The notes below the pieces were generated by a model. It did not search any database. It was not told where the DNA came from and saw only the letters and a program-made list of their open reading frames with translations. From contig DATJJE010000071.1 of assembly GCA_035492455.1 (NCBI GenBank), positions 186,001-250,000 on the forward strand: a stretch of DNA of 64,000 nucleotides, in the 5' to 3' direction. This stretch comes from Gp6-AA40 sp035492455. Lineage in GTDB: Bacteria; Acidobacteriota; Vicinamibacteria; Vicinamibacterales; UBA2999. Below, piece after piece: positions 48,935-57,486 of this stretch. The position numbers and the translations under genes are program-made. Numbering within the stretch: position 1 is the first letter of the stretch; each line of letters opens with the position of its first letter.

Positions 48935-50920
48935 TCATTCTACTTTGCGCATTGCGGTCCGGCCGGTGACGATGGCGAGCGCCAGGAAGAGAAGGACGGT
49001 CGCGACTTGGCCTGATACTCCATCCGAGTGAAGGAACGGAACGACGTTGCCGATCGCCTGCAGCGGCGCAATCGTGCCGGTTCCCACGAGAATGGCGAAC
49101 AGGATGCCCGCCAGCGAGCCGCCGGCGATAAGGCCCGAGCTGAACAGCGTGCCCGCACTCAGTTCCGACTCTTCAGCTTGTCCCGTGCGGTGCTCGACCC
49201 ACGCACGCACAAGGCCACCCGCGAAAATCGGCGCGGTCGTCGCAATCGGCAGGTAGGAACCCACCGCGAATGAGAGCGAGCGCACACCGCACAATTCGAG
49301 CGCGATCGACAGGAACACACCGATCAGGACGAGTCCCCATGGCAAGTTTTGATTGAGCAGGCCTCTGATGATTGTCGACATCAACGTTGCCTGCGGCGCC
49401 GCCAGGTTCTGGGAACCGATGCCGCCGAGATTGTTGTGCAGGTACAGCAGCGTCAAGCCAATCACGGACGCAGACGCAATTACGCCGATCACCAGGCCAA
49501 TCTGCTGATACAGCGGCGTGGCGCCGACGAGGAAACCCGTCTTCAGATCCTGTGACGTGTTGCCGGCATTCGCGGCCGCGATGCAGACGATCGCGCCGAC
49601 GCCGATAGCGATCGGCGAATACATGTCTCCGGTCCAGCCAAGTGCGACGAACAGCAGGCAGGTCAGGATCAGCGTCGCGATGGTCATGCCGGAAATCGGA
49701 TTCGACGAGGTGCCGATCAGGCCGGTGATGCGCGAGGAGACCGTCGCGAAGAAGAAGCCGAAGATGAGAATCAGAATCGCGGCCAGCGGATTGCCGTAGG
49801 TTGGCAGGTTCGGGACCGCCGCGAGGAACACGGCAAGCAGCAGCGATCCGCCGATGACGACTGTCATTGGCACGTCACGCTCGGTACGGATCCGCGAGCC
49901 GCCGTCACCGGCGGACGCGAAGTCGCGCATCCCTTCGCGCGCTGACGAGACGATCGTCGGTATCGTGCGGCCAAGAGTGATCAAACCAGAGGCGAGCACC
50001 GCGCCCGCGCCGATGTATCTGATGTAAGCGCTCCACAACTGCGCCGCGTTCATTTCGGAAATCAGGAACGGCTGGCCCGTCGCGGGGTTGTTCGCGTAGT
50101 TGGGATGAATTGGCGGGAACGGAACGTTGATGTATCGCCCCAGGATCGACAGCAGCGGCAACAGCACCAGCCACGACAGCACGCCTCCGGCGAACATCGT
50201 TCCGGCAATGCGCGGCCCAATCACGTAGCCGACGCCGAGGTACTCCGGTGAGACATCCACGTTCAGCGTCGCGTTGGGAAACTGGCTTTCGCGCGACATG
50301 GAATAACCCATGTCTGTCCGGAAGATGTTGAAGATCCACGACAGCGATTTCCAGAGCGCGCCGACGCCGACACCCCCGAACACCAGCGTCGCCAGCTTGC
50401 CGCCGCGTTCGCCCGCGACAAGAACCTCCGCGCAAGCCGTGCCTTCCGGATAGGGAAGCACTCCGTGTTCCTTGACGATCAATGCCCGGCGCAGCGGCAC
50501 CATCATCAGCACGCCGAGGATGCCGCCCGCGAACGTCAGCATCGTGATCTGCACGTAATTGAAGTAGCGCGGGCCATCGGGGGTCAGGAAGATCAGCGCT
50601 GGAATCGTGAACACGACGCCGCCGGCGATCGATTCGCCGGCAGACCCGATCGTCTGCACGATGTTGTTTTCGAGAATCGTCGAGCCGCCAAGCTTCTTGA
50701 GGACCGAAATCGCGAGCACGGCGATCGGAATCGAGGCACTCACGGTAAGGCCCGCCCGCAGGCCGAGATACACAGTTGATGCGCCGAACAGCAGGCCGAA
50801 GAGCGAGCCGAGAATGATGGCGCGCGCGGTGAACTCCGCTGGCGATTGCGACGCGCTGATGTACGGCTGAAACGCGGGACGAGTAGTCGTCCGCGGTGGC
50901 TGCACGCTCGGATGTGCCAT
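48935..50920 (-). CDS. OPT family oligopeptide or metal-siderophore transporter
   Basis: A 661-residue membrane protein with about 14-16 helices. It starts with the family motif FTARAIILGSLFGLLFGAST and YLGLRAGLTVSASIPIAVLA, followed by NNIVQTIGSAGESIAGGVVF. Later come GNTSQDLKTGFLVGATP and FAVGSYLPIATTAPIFAGG. OPT proteins import small peptides or metal chelates using protons; the substrate is not predictable here. The ATG at 50920 begins MAHPSVQPP. Divergent from rex with 8 bases between starts. Confidence 0.95.
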   Translation of the reverse strand: MAHPSVQPPRTTTRPAFQPYISASQSPAEFTARAIILGSLFGLLFGASTVYLGLRAGLTVSASIPIAVLAISVLKKLGGSTILENNIVQTIGSAGESIAGGVVFTIPALIFLTPDGPRYFNYVQITMLTFAGGILGVLMMVPLRRALIVKEHGVLPYPEGTACAEVLVAGERGGKLATLVFGGVGVGALWKSLSWIFNIFRTDMGYSMSRESQFPNATLNVDVSPEYLGVGYVIGPRIAGTMFAGGVLSWLVLLPLLSILGRYINVPFPPIHPNYANNPATGQPFLISEMNAAQLWSAYIRYIGAGAVLASGLITLGRTIPTIVSSAREGMRDFASAGDGGSRIRTERDVPMTVVIGGSLLLAVFLAAVPNLPTYGNPLAAILILIFGFFFATVSSRITGLIGTSSNPISGMTIATLILTCLLFVALGWTGDMYSPIAIGVGAIVCIAAANAGNTSQDLKTGFLVGATPLYQQIGLVIGVIASASVIGLTLLYLHNNLGGIGSQNLAAPQATLMSTIIRGLLNQNLPWGLVLIGVFLSIALELCGVRSLSFAVGSYLPIATTAPIFAGGLVRAWVEHRTGQAEESELSAGTLFSSGLIAGGSLAGILFAILVGTGTIAPLQAIGNVVPFLHSDGVSGQVATVLLFLALAIVTGRTAMRKVE

Positions 50921-50928
50921 GGCGCGTG

Positions 50929-51612
50929 ATGGTAGCATTGAACCTTGTGAATCGGCCGAACAAGCGGAGGCAAACCCCCGATCAGGTCTCCGAGCTCACG
51001 ACCAATCGCCTCTCGATCTATCTCCGCTGTCTGAACGAGCTCGACACCGCCGGCGTCCAGACCATTTCATCACAGGGGCTTGCCGAGCAGTTTCATCTCA
51101 ACGCCGCGCAGATTCGCAAAGACCTCGCCTACTTCGGTGAGTTCGGGGTGCGCGGCGTCGGCTATTACGTCAAAGAGCTGCGGCGTCATCTCCGGCAGAT
51201 TCTGGGACTCGATCGGCGGCTGCGCGTCGCCATCATGGGCGCGGGCAATCTCGGTCTCGCGCTTGCGGATTACCCCGGGTTTCGCCAGGAAGGTTTCGAG
51301 ATTGCCGCGCTCTTCGACGCCGCACCCGACAAGGTCGGTCATGAGTCGCGCGGCGGCGTGCCGATCTACGCCATCAAGGATTTGCGGCGCATCGCCCGCC
51401 GCGAGCGGCTCGACATCGCGGTCATCGCCGTGCCCGCGCCGCATGCACAGGCCGTTGTCGATCAGGTGGTGGCGGCCGGCATGAAGGGAATCCTCAACTT
51501 TTCGCCGGGTGCGTTGCATGTACCGGACGACGTGAAGCTGAAGAGCGTGGACTTTACCGTTTCACTCGAGAGCCTGTCGTTCTATCTCGCACAGGGAGAG
51601 AACGTTGGCTAA
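50929..51612 (+). CDS. rex: Redox-sensing transcriptional repressor Rex
   Basis: A 227-residue NADH/NAD sensor. The winged helix (TTNRLSIYLRCLNELDTAGV, SSQGLAEQFHLNAAQIRKDL, FGVRGVGYYV) is followed by a Rossmann domain with VAIMGAGNLGLALADYPGF and SPGALHVPDDV. Rex normally represses respiratory and fermentative genes until NADH rises. The start may be the ATG at 50929 or the GTG at 50947. A TTGTGA half-site at 50945 lies across the second start, suggesting autoregulation. Coupled to moaC. Confidence 0.96.
   Translation: MVALNLVNRPNKRRQTPDQVSELTTNRLSIYLRCLNELDTAGVQTISSQGLAEQFHLNAAQIRKDLAYFGEFGVRGVGYYVKELRRHLRQILGLDRRLRVAIMGAGNLGLALADYPGFRQEGFEIAALFDAAPDKVGHESRGGVPIYAIKDLRRIARRERLDIAVIAVPAPHAQAVVDQVVAAGMKGILNFSPGALHVPDDVKLKSVDFTVSLESLSFYLAQGENVG
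50945..50963 (+). promoter_or_regulatory. Candidate Rex operator (half-site)
   Basis: TTGTGAATCGGCCGAACAA has one exact TTGTGA half and a degraded second half (GAACAA for TCACAA) with a 7-base rather than 6-base spacer. It lies at the start of rex and next to the divergent OPT gene. Weak; only the left half is a clear match. Confidence 0.3.
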
Positions 51613-52096
51613 AAAGCTGTCGCATGTCGACGAGCGCGGTCGCGTGAAGATGGTGGACGTCGGCGCCAAGCCGGCCACTGCGCGCGAGGCGGTCGCCCGA
51701 GGATCAATCACGATGAGCGCGGCGGCACTCACGCTGATTCGCCGTGGCGAAGTTGCGAAAGGGGATCCATTGCAGGCCGCACGCCTTGCCGGCATCCTCG
51801 CGGCAAAGCAGACGTCGAATCTGATCCCGCTCTGCCATCCGCTGCCGCTCACCCACGTCAGCATCGATTTGACAGCGACCAGCCATGGTTACGGCATCGA
51901 GGCGCGCGTCCGCACCACGGCGCAGACAGGCGTCGAGATGGAAGCGCTTACCGCCGTGACCATCGCGGCCCTCACCATCTACGACATGGTCAAGGCGGTG
52001 GACAAGGAAATGGTGATCGGCGACATCTGCCTGGTCGAAAAGAAGGGCGGCAAGTCGGGGCACTACGTGAGAAGAAGTGGAAAAGTGGAAAAGTAG
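51605..52096 (+). CDS. moaC: Cyclic pyranopterin monophosphate synthase
   Basis: A 163-residue molybdenum cofactor enzyme (second step, 3',8-cyclo-7,8-dihydro-GTP to cPMP). Motifs: LSHVDERGRVKMVDVGAKP, IPLCHPLPLTHV, GVEMEALTAVTIAALTIYDM and KAVDKEMVIGDICLVEKKGG. The start is TTG at 51605 inside the end of rex, with GGAGAGAA upstream, so translation is coupled. The last residues (SGKVEK) are encoded by a GTGGAAAA tandem repeat, beyond the usual family end. Confidence 0.97.
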   Translation: MAKKLSHVDERGRVKMVDVGAKPATAREAVARGSITMSAAALTLIRRGEVAKGDPLQAARLAGILAAKQTSNLIPLCHPLPLTHVSIDLTATSHGYGIEARVRTTAQTGVEMEALTAVTIAALTIYDMVKAVDKEMVIGDICLVEKKGGKSGHYVRRSGKVEK

Positions 52097-52113
52097 ACAA
52101 GTGGAAAAGTAAG
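52074..52113. repeat. GTGGAAAA tandem repeat at the moaC end
   Basis: Near-copies of AGTGGAAA: AGTGGAAAAGTGGAAAAGTA, then GACAAGTGGAAAAGTAAG. It carries the moaC stop codon and the GGAA that probably serves as ribosome binding site for the TTG-started gene that follows. Confidence 0.6.
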
Positions 52114-53097
52114 TTGAAAGTCCTGGTTGCCGTCCACCATCGGGTTGATGCGTGGACCATCCCGCCATCCCACGTCGATCAGCTTCGGACCCGGTTTCCA
52201 CACATCACTTTTCTTCATTCGACAACGCGCGATGCGGACGTCGAGCTCGTTGCGGATGCCGACGTCGCATTCGCCCTCGCGCTCAGCAGGGGGGCGGTCG
52301 CGCGTGCGCCACGCCTCCGCTGGCTGCACTGTTCAGGACATGCTGTCGGGCATTTTCCGCTCGTCGATCTCGCGGCGCGCCGCATCACGGTCACCAACTC
52401 GCGCGGCGTTCAGTCTGTTCCCATCGCGGAGCATGTGATGGCATGTCTGCTCGCGCTTGCGCGCAAGCTGCCCGAGACGCTGCGTGATCAGCAGGAGCGG
52501 GCGTGGCGGCCGAACGCGCTGACGGGTGAAGCGTCGCCATGGCTGCTTGGCGGCCGCACGATCGGCATCATCGGGACGGGCACGATTGGCGAGGCCATCG
52601 CCACGCGAGCGAAGGCGTTTCGGATGCGGGTGATTGGGGTGCGGCGCAATCCTTCGCACGCCGTGCCCGCCGGATTCGACGAGGTGCTCGGACCCGCGGA
52701 TCGGAATCGTCTGCTGGCTGCCGCGGACATCGTCGTCATCGCAGCACCGTTCACGACCGAGACACAGCGGCTGATGGATGCTCGCGCAATCGAGATGATG
52801 AAGCCCGGTGCGATCGTCATCAACGTTGCGCGAGGCCAGTTGATTGATGAAGTCGCGCTCGCGGCCGCACTCGAATCAGGGCGCCTTGGCGGAGCGGCGC
52901 TCGACGTGTTCGCAAACGAGCCGCTGGCGCCCGACAGCCCTTTCTGGTCGTTGCCGAACGTCATCGTCACACCACACAACTCCGGCTTCCGCACCGGTCA
53001 TTTCGATGCGGTCGTCGATCTGTTCTCGGAGAACCTGACCCGATACGAACGCGGCGTCGACCTGCTAAACGTGGTTGATCTGCAGGCTGGCTATTAG
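52114..53097 (+). CDS. D-isomer-specific 2-hydroxyacid dehydrogenase
   Basis: A 327-residue NAD(P)-dependent dehydrogenase. The nucleotide-binding loop is GRTIGIIGTGTIGEAIATRA. Catalytic residues are Arg in NVARGQLIDE, Glu in DVFANEPLAPDSPFW, and His in VIVTPHNSGF. The N-terminal part (LRWLHCSGHAVG) fits the CtbP/GhrA-like subgroup acting on glyoxylate or hydroxypyruvate-like keto acids. Start is TTG at 52114 with repeat-derived GGAA upstream. Its end overlaps a convergent DUF3618 gene by 33 bases. Confidence 0.9.
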   Translation: MKVLVAVHHRVDAWTIPPSHVDQLRTRFPHITFLHSTTRDADVELVADADVAFALALSRGAVARAPRLRWLHCSGHAVGHFPLVDLAARRITVTNSRGVQSVPIAEHVMACLLALARKLPETLRDQQERAWRPNALTGEASPWLLGGRTIGIIGTGTIGEAIATRAKAFRMRVIGVRRNPSHAVPAGFDEVLGPADRNRLLAAADIVVIAAPFTTETQRLMDARAIEMMKPGAIVINVARGQLIDEVALAAALESGRLGGAALDVFANEPLAPDSPFWSLPNVIVTPHNSGFRTGHFDAVVDLFSENLTRYERGVDLLNVVDLQAGY

Positions 53098-53328
53098 CCG
53101 CTCACGGCGGTGGCGCTGCGCGCGCAGCCGGCCCCACGCCATCTTCGCCCCGACGAGCGTCAGTACGCCGCCGAGTGCATAGTCGAGCGCGCGCTCGGGC
53201 ATGAAACGGCTGACAACCGACCGCGGGGTCGCATCATGGACCTTGCGCTGGAGCTGACTGATCTTGTAGTCGAGCTCCGCCTTGGTCTGGCTCATTTCCG
53301 AACGGATGACAGCCGCTTCGCTATCCAT
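53065..53328 (-). CDS. DUF3618 family protein
   Basis: An 87-residue protein with the DUF3618 pattern: an N-terminal acidic helix (AAVIRSEMSQTKAELDYKIS), a short linker, and a helix that may touch the membrane (LDYALGGVLTLVGAKMAWG). It overlaps the preceding holin-like gene by 37 bases. DUF3618 and holin-superfamily proteins are commonly paired in envelope stress loci. Confidence 0.8.
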   Translation of the reverse strand: MDSEAAVIRSEMSQTKAELDYKISQLQRKVHDATPRSVVSRFMPERALDYALGGVLTLVGAKMAWGRLRAQRHRRERLIASLQINHV

Positions 53329-53705
53329 TCCGAGTTCTCCTTCAACGTCGTAACGGTTTCCTCAGGTACGGCGTGCACACCCGCCATTTGCTTGCGCCCC
53401 GACGCCAGCGTAACGAACCCGCCAATGCACAGCAGGAGCGCCACGATGAGGAAGCCGGTCCACGCGGGCCAGCCGATCAGATTCGCAATGCCGAGCGCAA
53501 TTGCAATCAACAGGAAAATGCCGCCGAAGGCCAACGCCGCTGCGGCGATGCCGAAGCTCAGCGCCGCCGCTTTCGCACGCCCTGCCTGCTCGCGGATTTC
53601 CACGCGCGCGAGCGCGATTTCTTCGCGGATGAGCGTGCGAAGGTCGTTGAGGATGCCGCGGATCAGGCTGCCGACCGAGTCTTGAACAAAATCCCCATTC
53701 GCCAT
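53292..53705 (-). CDS. Phage holin superfamily III (Actinobacterial holin-X) membrane protein
   Basis: A 137-residue protein: N-terminal amphipathic helix (SLIRGILNDLRTLIREEIAL), then two hydrophobic helices (SFGIAAAALAFGGIFLLIAIA; AWTGFLIVALLLCIGGFVTL) and a hydrophilic tail. This is the DUF1469 layout. Despite the holin name, the pairing with DUF3618 and absence of phage genes indicate a chromosomal envelope protein. Confidence 0.85.
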   Translation of the reverse strand: MANGDFVQDSVGSLIRGILNDLRTLIREEIALARVEIREQAGRAKAAALSFGIAAAALAFGGIFLLIAIALGIANLIGWPAWTGFLIVALLLCIGGFVTLASGRKQMAGVHAVPEETVTTLKENSEWIAKRLSSVRK

Positions 53706-53781
53706 ACGCGCGAACGCAGCAATCCCAATGCCCGGAAGGACGGCTGAACCCGGCCTCTACGCACGGTCGTTGGGGCAGCCT
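53706..53781. repeat. Intergenic stretch with GGCCTCTACG border repeat
   Basis: Contains GAACCCGGCCTCTACGCACGG, sharing the GGCCTCTACG core with the gene borders at 17,975 and 19,980. It must also contain the promoter of the holin-like gene; I see no strong match. Confidence 0.45.
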
Positions 53782-54681
53782 TCATGCCGCCCGATGCGGC
53801 GGTTCGATGTGAATCACGACGTCAACAATTTCAGGGAATCGCGCCATCAGCTTGTCCTTTACGACATGTGACAGCGCATGGGCTTCCCCGAGCGGCGTTC
53901 GACCGTCGATCCACAGATGCAGATCGACGAAGACACTGTCTGCGGAGCCGCGCGTGCGGATCTTCTCGGTCCCGACGACGCCGGACACCGACTCCACCAC
54001 TGCGCGGATGTCTTCCTCCGGCAGCACTATTTGATCCGCCAGCACGCCCGACGCTTCGCGCGCGATCTGCCAGCACGCGTAGCCGATGAACAGAGTGACG
54101 ATCAAACCCGCCAGCGGATCGAGGATCGGATAGCCAAGCCACACGCCTGCCAGCGCCACCAGCACCGCCGTCGTCGTCCACACGTCGCTCTTCGTATGCT
54201 TCGCGTCCGCGCCCAGCACCTCGCTGCGCAGCCGGCGTCCTGCGCTCGACTCGTAGCGCACGACGATGACGTTGATAGCGAGAGTGACGAGCATCGTCGT
54301 AATCCCAAGCGGCACGGCGGCGGGCATGCTCGGCATCCGCAGATGCGCGAATGCATGCTGCGCCACTTCGACGAGTACGAACAGCATGAACATGAGAATG
54401 CCGACGGACGCCATCGTTTCGTACTTGCGATGACCGTACGGATGGTTCTCGTCCGCCGGCCGCTGCGCGGCCGAGACGCCGACGAGCGCCACTACGTTCG
54501 AGGATGCGTCAGCGAGCGAATGAAAGCCGTCGGAGAGAATCGAGACCGCTCCCGAGAAGTACCCGAGAGCGATCTTTGCGAATGCAACAAGGAGGTTGAG
54601 AACGAGGACGCGCCAGAGGACGCGGACGACCGACCGGTGCCGATCGTTCAGAACACGTGCGCGGTCGGAATCGGCCACCAC
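53782..54681 (-). CDS. Cation diffusion facilitator family transporter
   Basis: A 299-residue CDF exporter with six helices. The metal sites are SDGFHSLADASSN (TM2, HxxxD) and ADAKHTKSDVWTT (TM5, HxxxD). The cytoplasmic C-terminal ferredoxin-like domain holds VFVDLHLWIDG and HALSHVVKDKL with a final VIHIEPPH. The His/Asp quartet suggests Zn, possibly Co or Cd. Start GTG at 54681, overlapping signal peptidase by 34 bases. Confidence 0.94.
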   Translation of the reverse strand: MVADSDRARVLNDRHRSVVRVLWRVLVLNLLVAFAKIALGYFSGAVSILSDGFHSLADASSNVVALVGVSAAQRPADENHPYGHRKYETMASVGILMFMLFVLVEVAQHAFAHLRMPSMPAAVPLGITTMLVTLAINVIVVRYESSAGRRLRSEVLGADAKHTKSDVWTTTAVLVALAGVWLGYPILDPLAGLIVTLFIGYACWQIAREASGVLADQIVLPEEDIRAVVESVSGVVGTEKIRTRGSADSVFVDLHLWIDGRTPLGEAHALSHVVKDKLMARFPEIVDVVIHIEPPHRAA

Positions 54682-55235
54682 CGCAGCTGCACTTTGCCGA
54701 TGATGTACTTCTTCGGCACGAAGCCCCAGTGGCGGCTGTCGGAGCTGTTGTTCCGATGGTCGCCCATGACGAAGTAATAGCCCTCGGGCACGACCGTTGG
54801 GCCGAAGTCGTCATGGCTCCGGAATTCGGGTGCGACGAAGCGATCGTCCATCGGCACGTCGTTGACGTAGACGCGGCCATCAACGATACGCACCGTGTCG
54901 CCTTCCTCGGCAATCACGCGCTTCACGAATGACTTATCCGGATTGAGCGGGTAGTAGAGCATCACGATGTCGCCGCGTCGGGGCGCGCTGACCCGGTATA
55001 TGAATTTGTTGACGATGAGACGATCCTGATCTTCCAGCGTCGGTGCCATGCTCAGGCCTTCGACGCGAGCCACCTGGAAGCCGAAGGTCACGATCAGCGT
55101 CGCGTAAATGGCGGCGGAGAACAGCGTCTTGAACCACGCGACCAACTCGTCGCGCCAGACGCCGAACTGCTGGATCATGCGCGTGCTGCGATCGTCGACC
55201 GACAGCCGCAGGTCCGGAGCAGTGGTGCCTGCCAT
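54648..55235 (-). CDS. lepB: Signal peptidase I
   Basis: A 195-residue peptidase. One N-terminal helix (residues 39-55), nucleophile S62 in VEGLSMAPTL, general base K105 in KSFVKRVIA, and the closing box MGDHRNNSSDSRHWGFVP. The ATG at 55235 is chosen because GAGGTGGCG precedes it; a GTG two codons earlier is possible. It cleaves signal peptides of secreted proteins such as many in this window. Confidence 0.96.
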   Translation of the reverse strand: MAGTTAPDLRLSVDDRSTRMIQQFGVWRDELVAWFKTLFSAAIYATLIVTFGFQVARVEGLSMAPTLEDQDRLIVNKFIYRVSAPRRGDIVMLYYPLNPDKSFVKRVIAEEGDTVRIVDGRVYVNDVPMDDRFVAPEFRSHDDFGPTVVPEGYYFVMGDHRNNSSDSRHWGFVPKKYIIGKVQLRWWPIPTAHVF

Positions 55236-55276
55236 CGCCACCTCGTACGAGGGTGGCGCTAGCGGCGGCGGCTCGG

Positions 55277-56077
55277 TTAAAGCTTCAGGTACTCCCGCAG
55301 CCGCTTCGTTTGAGAGCGGCTCACCGGGATTTCTGTGCTCTTCGCGTCCTTCATCCTGAGGATGTAATTCCGGCTGAACCAGGGGACTATCTCCTTGATT
55401 TTGTTGATGTTGACCAGGTGCGACCGGTGGACCCGCCAGAACACCTCAGGGTCGAGGCGTGCCTGCAAGTCGTCCAGCGTCCGGTAGTTCGAGCTGCCGG
55501 TCACCTGACCCGTTACTATGTTAATCGACTCGTCGGCCAGCGAGGCATAGATGATGTCGTCAGCCTGCACCAGCAGGAATCGTTCGCCCACCTTGACAGC
55601 CACCTGATCCCGCCGTGCCTGCCGACCGGACATCATTTTTACGATTCGTTCCAGCTGGTCGTTTAGTGGGGGGGACCCCGCGGGGCGCTCGGAGCTCAAC
55701 CGTTTGCGGGCGCGCTGGATAGCCTGCTCGAGCCGCACCGTGTCAACGGGCTTGAGCAGGTAATCGACCGCGTTCACCTCGAAGGCCTCAATCGCGTGCT
55801 GGTCGAAGGCCGTGACGAAAATCAAGGCCGGCGACTCCTCGTCTCGTTCGAGCAGACGCCGGGCGACCTCGAATCCGCTCAAGCCTGGCATCTGGATATC
55901 GAGAAACACCAGGTCCGGCTCGTGACGCTCCACCGCTGCGATCGCCTCGGGACCGTTACCCGCCTGCGCCACGACCTCGACGACGTCCGGCACACCGACC
56001 TGCCCAAGCTGGTAGCAGAGCTCCTCGCGCGCGAGCTGTTCGTCGTCAACGACCACTACGCGCACGCCACCACCCAC
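55277..56077 (-). CDS. LytTR-type response regulator
   Basis: A 266-residue regulator: receiver domain with VVDDE and phospho-acceptor D60 (LVFLDIQMPGLSG), linker, and a LytTR DNA-binding domain (residues about 160-262: ERFLLVQADDIIYASLADES, VFWRVHRSHLVNINKI). The linker RPAGSPPLND is encoded by a GGGGGACCCCGCGGGGCG palindromic repeat. It follows the LytS-like kinase on the same strand with a 22-base gap. Confidence 0.95.
   Translation of the reverse strand: MGGGVRVVVVDDEQLAREELCYQLGQVGVPDVVEVVAQAGNGPEAIAAVERHEPDLVFLDIQMPGLSGFEVARRLLERDEESPALIFVTAFDQHAIEAFEVNAVDYLLKPVDTVRLEQAIQRARKRLSSERPAGSPPLNDQLERIVKMMSGRQARRDQVAVKVGERFLLVQADDIIYASLADESINIVTGQVTGSSNYRTLDDLQARLDPEVFWRVHRSHLVNINKIKEIVPWFSRNYILRMKDAKSTEIPVSRSQTKRLREYLKL
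55660..55696. repeat. GC palindrome in the LytTR regulator linker
   Basis: GGGGACCCCGCGGGGCGCTC reads on the minus strand as GAGCGCCCCGCGGGGTCCCC, similar to GAGCCCCGTCGGGGTCGCCC in the metF fusion at 59,486. It encodes a Pro/Gly/Ser linker between domains. Confidence 0.4.
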
Positions 56078-56099
56078 GAGCTGCCAGCCACCGCCCGAG

Positions 56100-57434
56100 T
56101 CATGCAGTAATCTGCTCCGCCGCCATCAGTTCCGGAATCTCTATCCGCGCCTTCGTGCCTTTCCCCGGCTCGCTCGTCAGCGTCAGTTGATATGTCGCGC
56201 CGTAAATGACACGGAGGCGTTCGCGGACATTGGCGAGACCGATGCCGCTTGCCATCGGCTGCTCGAGTCGTTCGAGCAGGAACCCCATGCCGTCGTCTTC
56301 GACCTCGATCATGACGCGCGCATGATCGCGCCAGCTGCGGATGGTGATGGTGCCTGCGCCGACCTTGCGGGAAAGTCCATGTTTGATCGAGTTTTCGACG
56401 AGGGGCTGCAGGATCATGCTGGGCACGACGACGTCCACGGTGTCCGGCGCAACCTCCTTGCGCACGCGCAGCTTGGGTCCGAACCGCACAACTTCAATAT
56501 CGAGATATTCGTCCACCGACTCCAGTTCCTCGCGCAGCGTCACGAAATGCTCGTGACTGCGCAACAGGCGCCGCAGCAGCCCTGACAGCTTGTTGATCAA
56601 GGTCCGCGCGGTTTCGGGCTGCGATCGGATGAGCGACGAGATAGAGGTCAGTGTGTTGAAGAGGAAATGCGGGTTGATCTGGCTCTTGAGCGCTTCAATC
56701 TTTGCCGCGAGGAGCAGCTTCTCCTGTTCCTGCACCCGATGCTCGATGCGCGCGCTGTTCCAGATCTTGATTGGCGTGGCCACCGCCAGCACCGTTGCCA
56801 GGATGATGAGCATCGTCATCAGCGGCGACGGGGTTCCGAGATCCGCGCCAGGGTAGAAGAGGCGATTGACGCCGAAGCGTGCGCCGAGCGCCTGCCGCAG
56901 CAGCTCCAACGCGATCGGTGCGAGCAGCAGCCACAACTGCCAGCTGACGCCGAGCTTTCGCACCATCACCCACACATGCTTGTGGAGATCGATGAACACG
57001 AACGGCGTGAACTGCCAGATCGCTTCCTTGGGGCATGCCTCGCGCAGGCCGCCACCGGCGAAGCCGCATCCGACCGCGAAGGGAAGCGCGATAAGCTCGC
57101 CCGCGATTGAGGCAGGTACGCCGACGAGCACGCCGACGAGGGCGCCGGCGTATGGCCCCGCGATCAGTCCCGCGAGGAACGCACCTTCAAGCGACAAGTC
57201 CGCTGCTTTGTAGTTGAGCAGCAGCCGTGCGGTGACACCTGCCATCAGCGGAATGCCGAGCGCGAGCGTGAATACGAGTCGGTCGAGCCAGCCGCGGCGC
57301 TCGAAGATCAGGATGTGCCTGAACCGGTGGTAGCGCGCGAGCATTGTCGCCAGCACCGCCATCACTGCGAGCTTGACGATCAGGGTCGTGAGCAGGAACT
57401 GATCGGCCGAGAGGAACTTGGCGCCCTCGATCAC
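56100..57434 (-). CDS. LytS-type sensor histidine kinase (5TM-5TMR_LYT)
   Basis: A 444-residue kinase with a five- or six-helix 5TM-LYT sensor (GIPLMAGVTARLLLNYKAAD, LEGAFLAGLIAGPYAGALVG), a further helix near residue 205-225, the His_kinase box EALKSQINPHFLFNTLTSIS, and HATPase with LVENSIKHGL and GIGLANVRERL. Four cysteine/metal-type residues follow the sensor (GCGFAGGGLREACPK). Partner of the LytTR regulator; such pairs sense envelope state or small metabolites such as pyruvate. Confidence 0.95.
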   Translation of the reverse strand: MIEGAKFLSADQFLLTTLIVKLAVMAVLATMLARYHRFRHILIFERRGWLDRLVFTLALGIPLMAGVTARLLLNYKAADLSLEGAFLAGLIAGPYAGALVGVLVGVPASIAGELIALPFAVGCGFAGGGLREACPKEAIWQFTPFVFIDLHKHVWVMVRKLGVSWQLWLLLAPIALELLRQALGARFGVNRLFYPGADLGTPSPLMTMLIILATVLAVATPIKIWNSARIEHRVQEQEKLLLAAKIEALKSQINPHFLFNTLTSISSLIRSQPETARTLINKLSGLLRRLLRSHEHFVTLREELESVDEYLDIEVVRFGPKLRVRKEVAPDTVDVVVPSMILQPLVENSIKHGLSRKVGAGTITIRSWRDHARVMIEVEDDGMGFLLERLEQPMASGIGLANVRERLRVIYGATYQLTLTSEPGKGTKARIEIPELMAAEQITA

Positions 57435-57486
57435 TGCCGGTCATTCTACGCTGCACCGGCGACGGGGAGTTGATATCATCGGAAGG

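Noticed and set aside
53292..53705. Prophage remnant, from the holin-like gene
   Set aside because: No phage structural or lysis genes nearby; the DUF1469-DUF3618 pair is a common chromosomal envelope locus.
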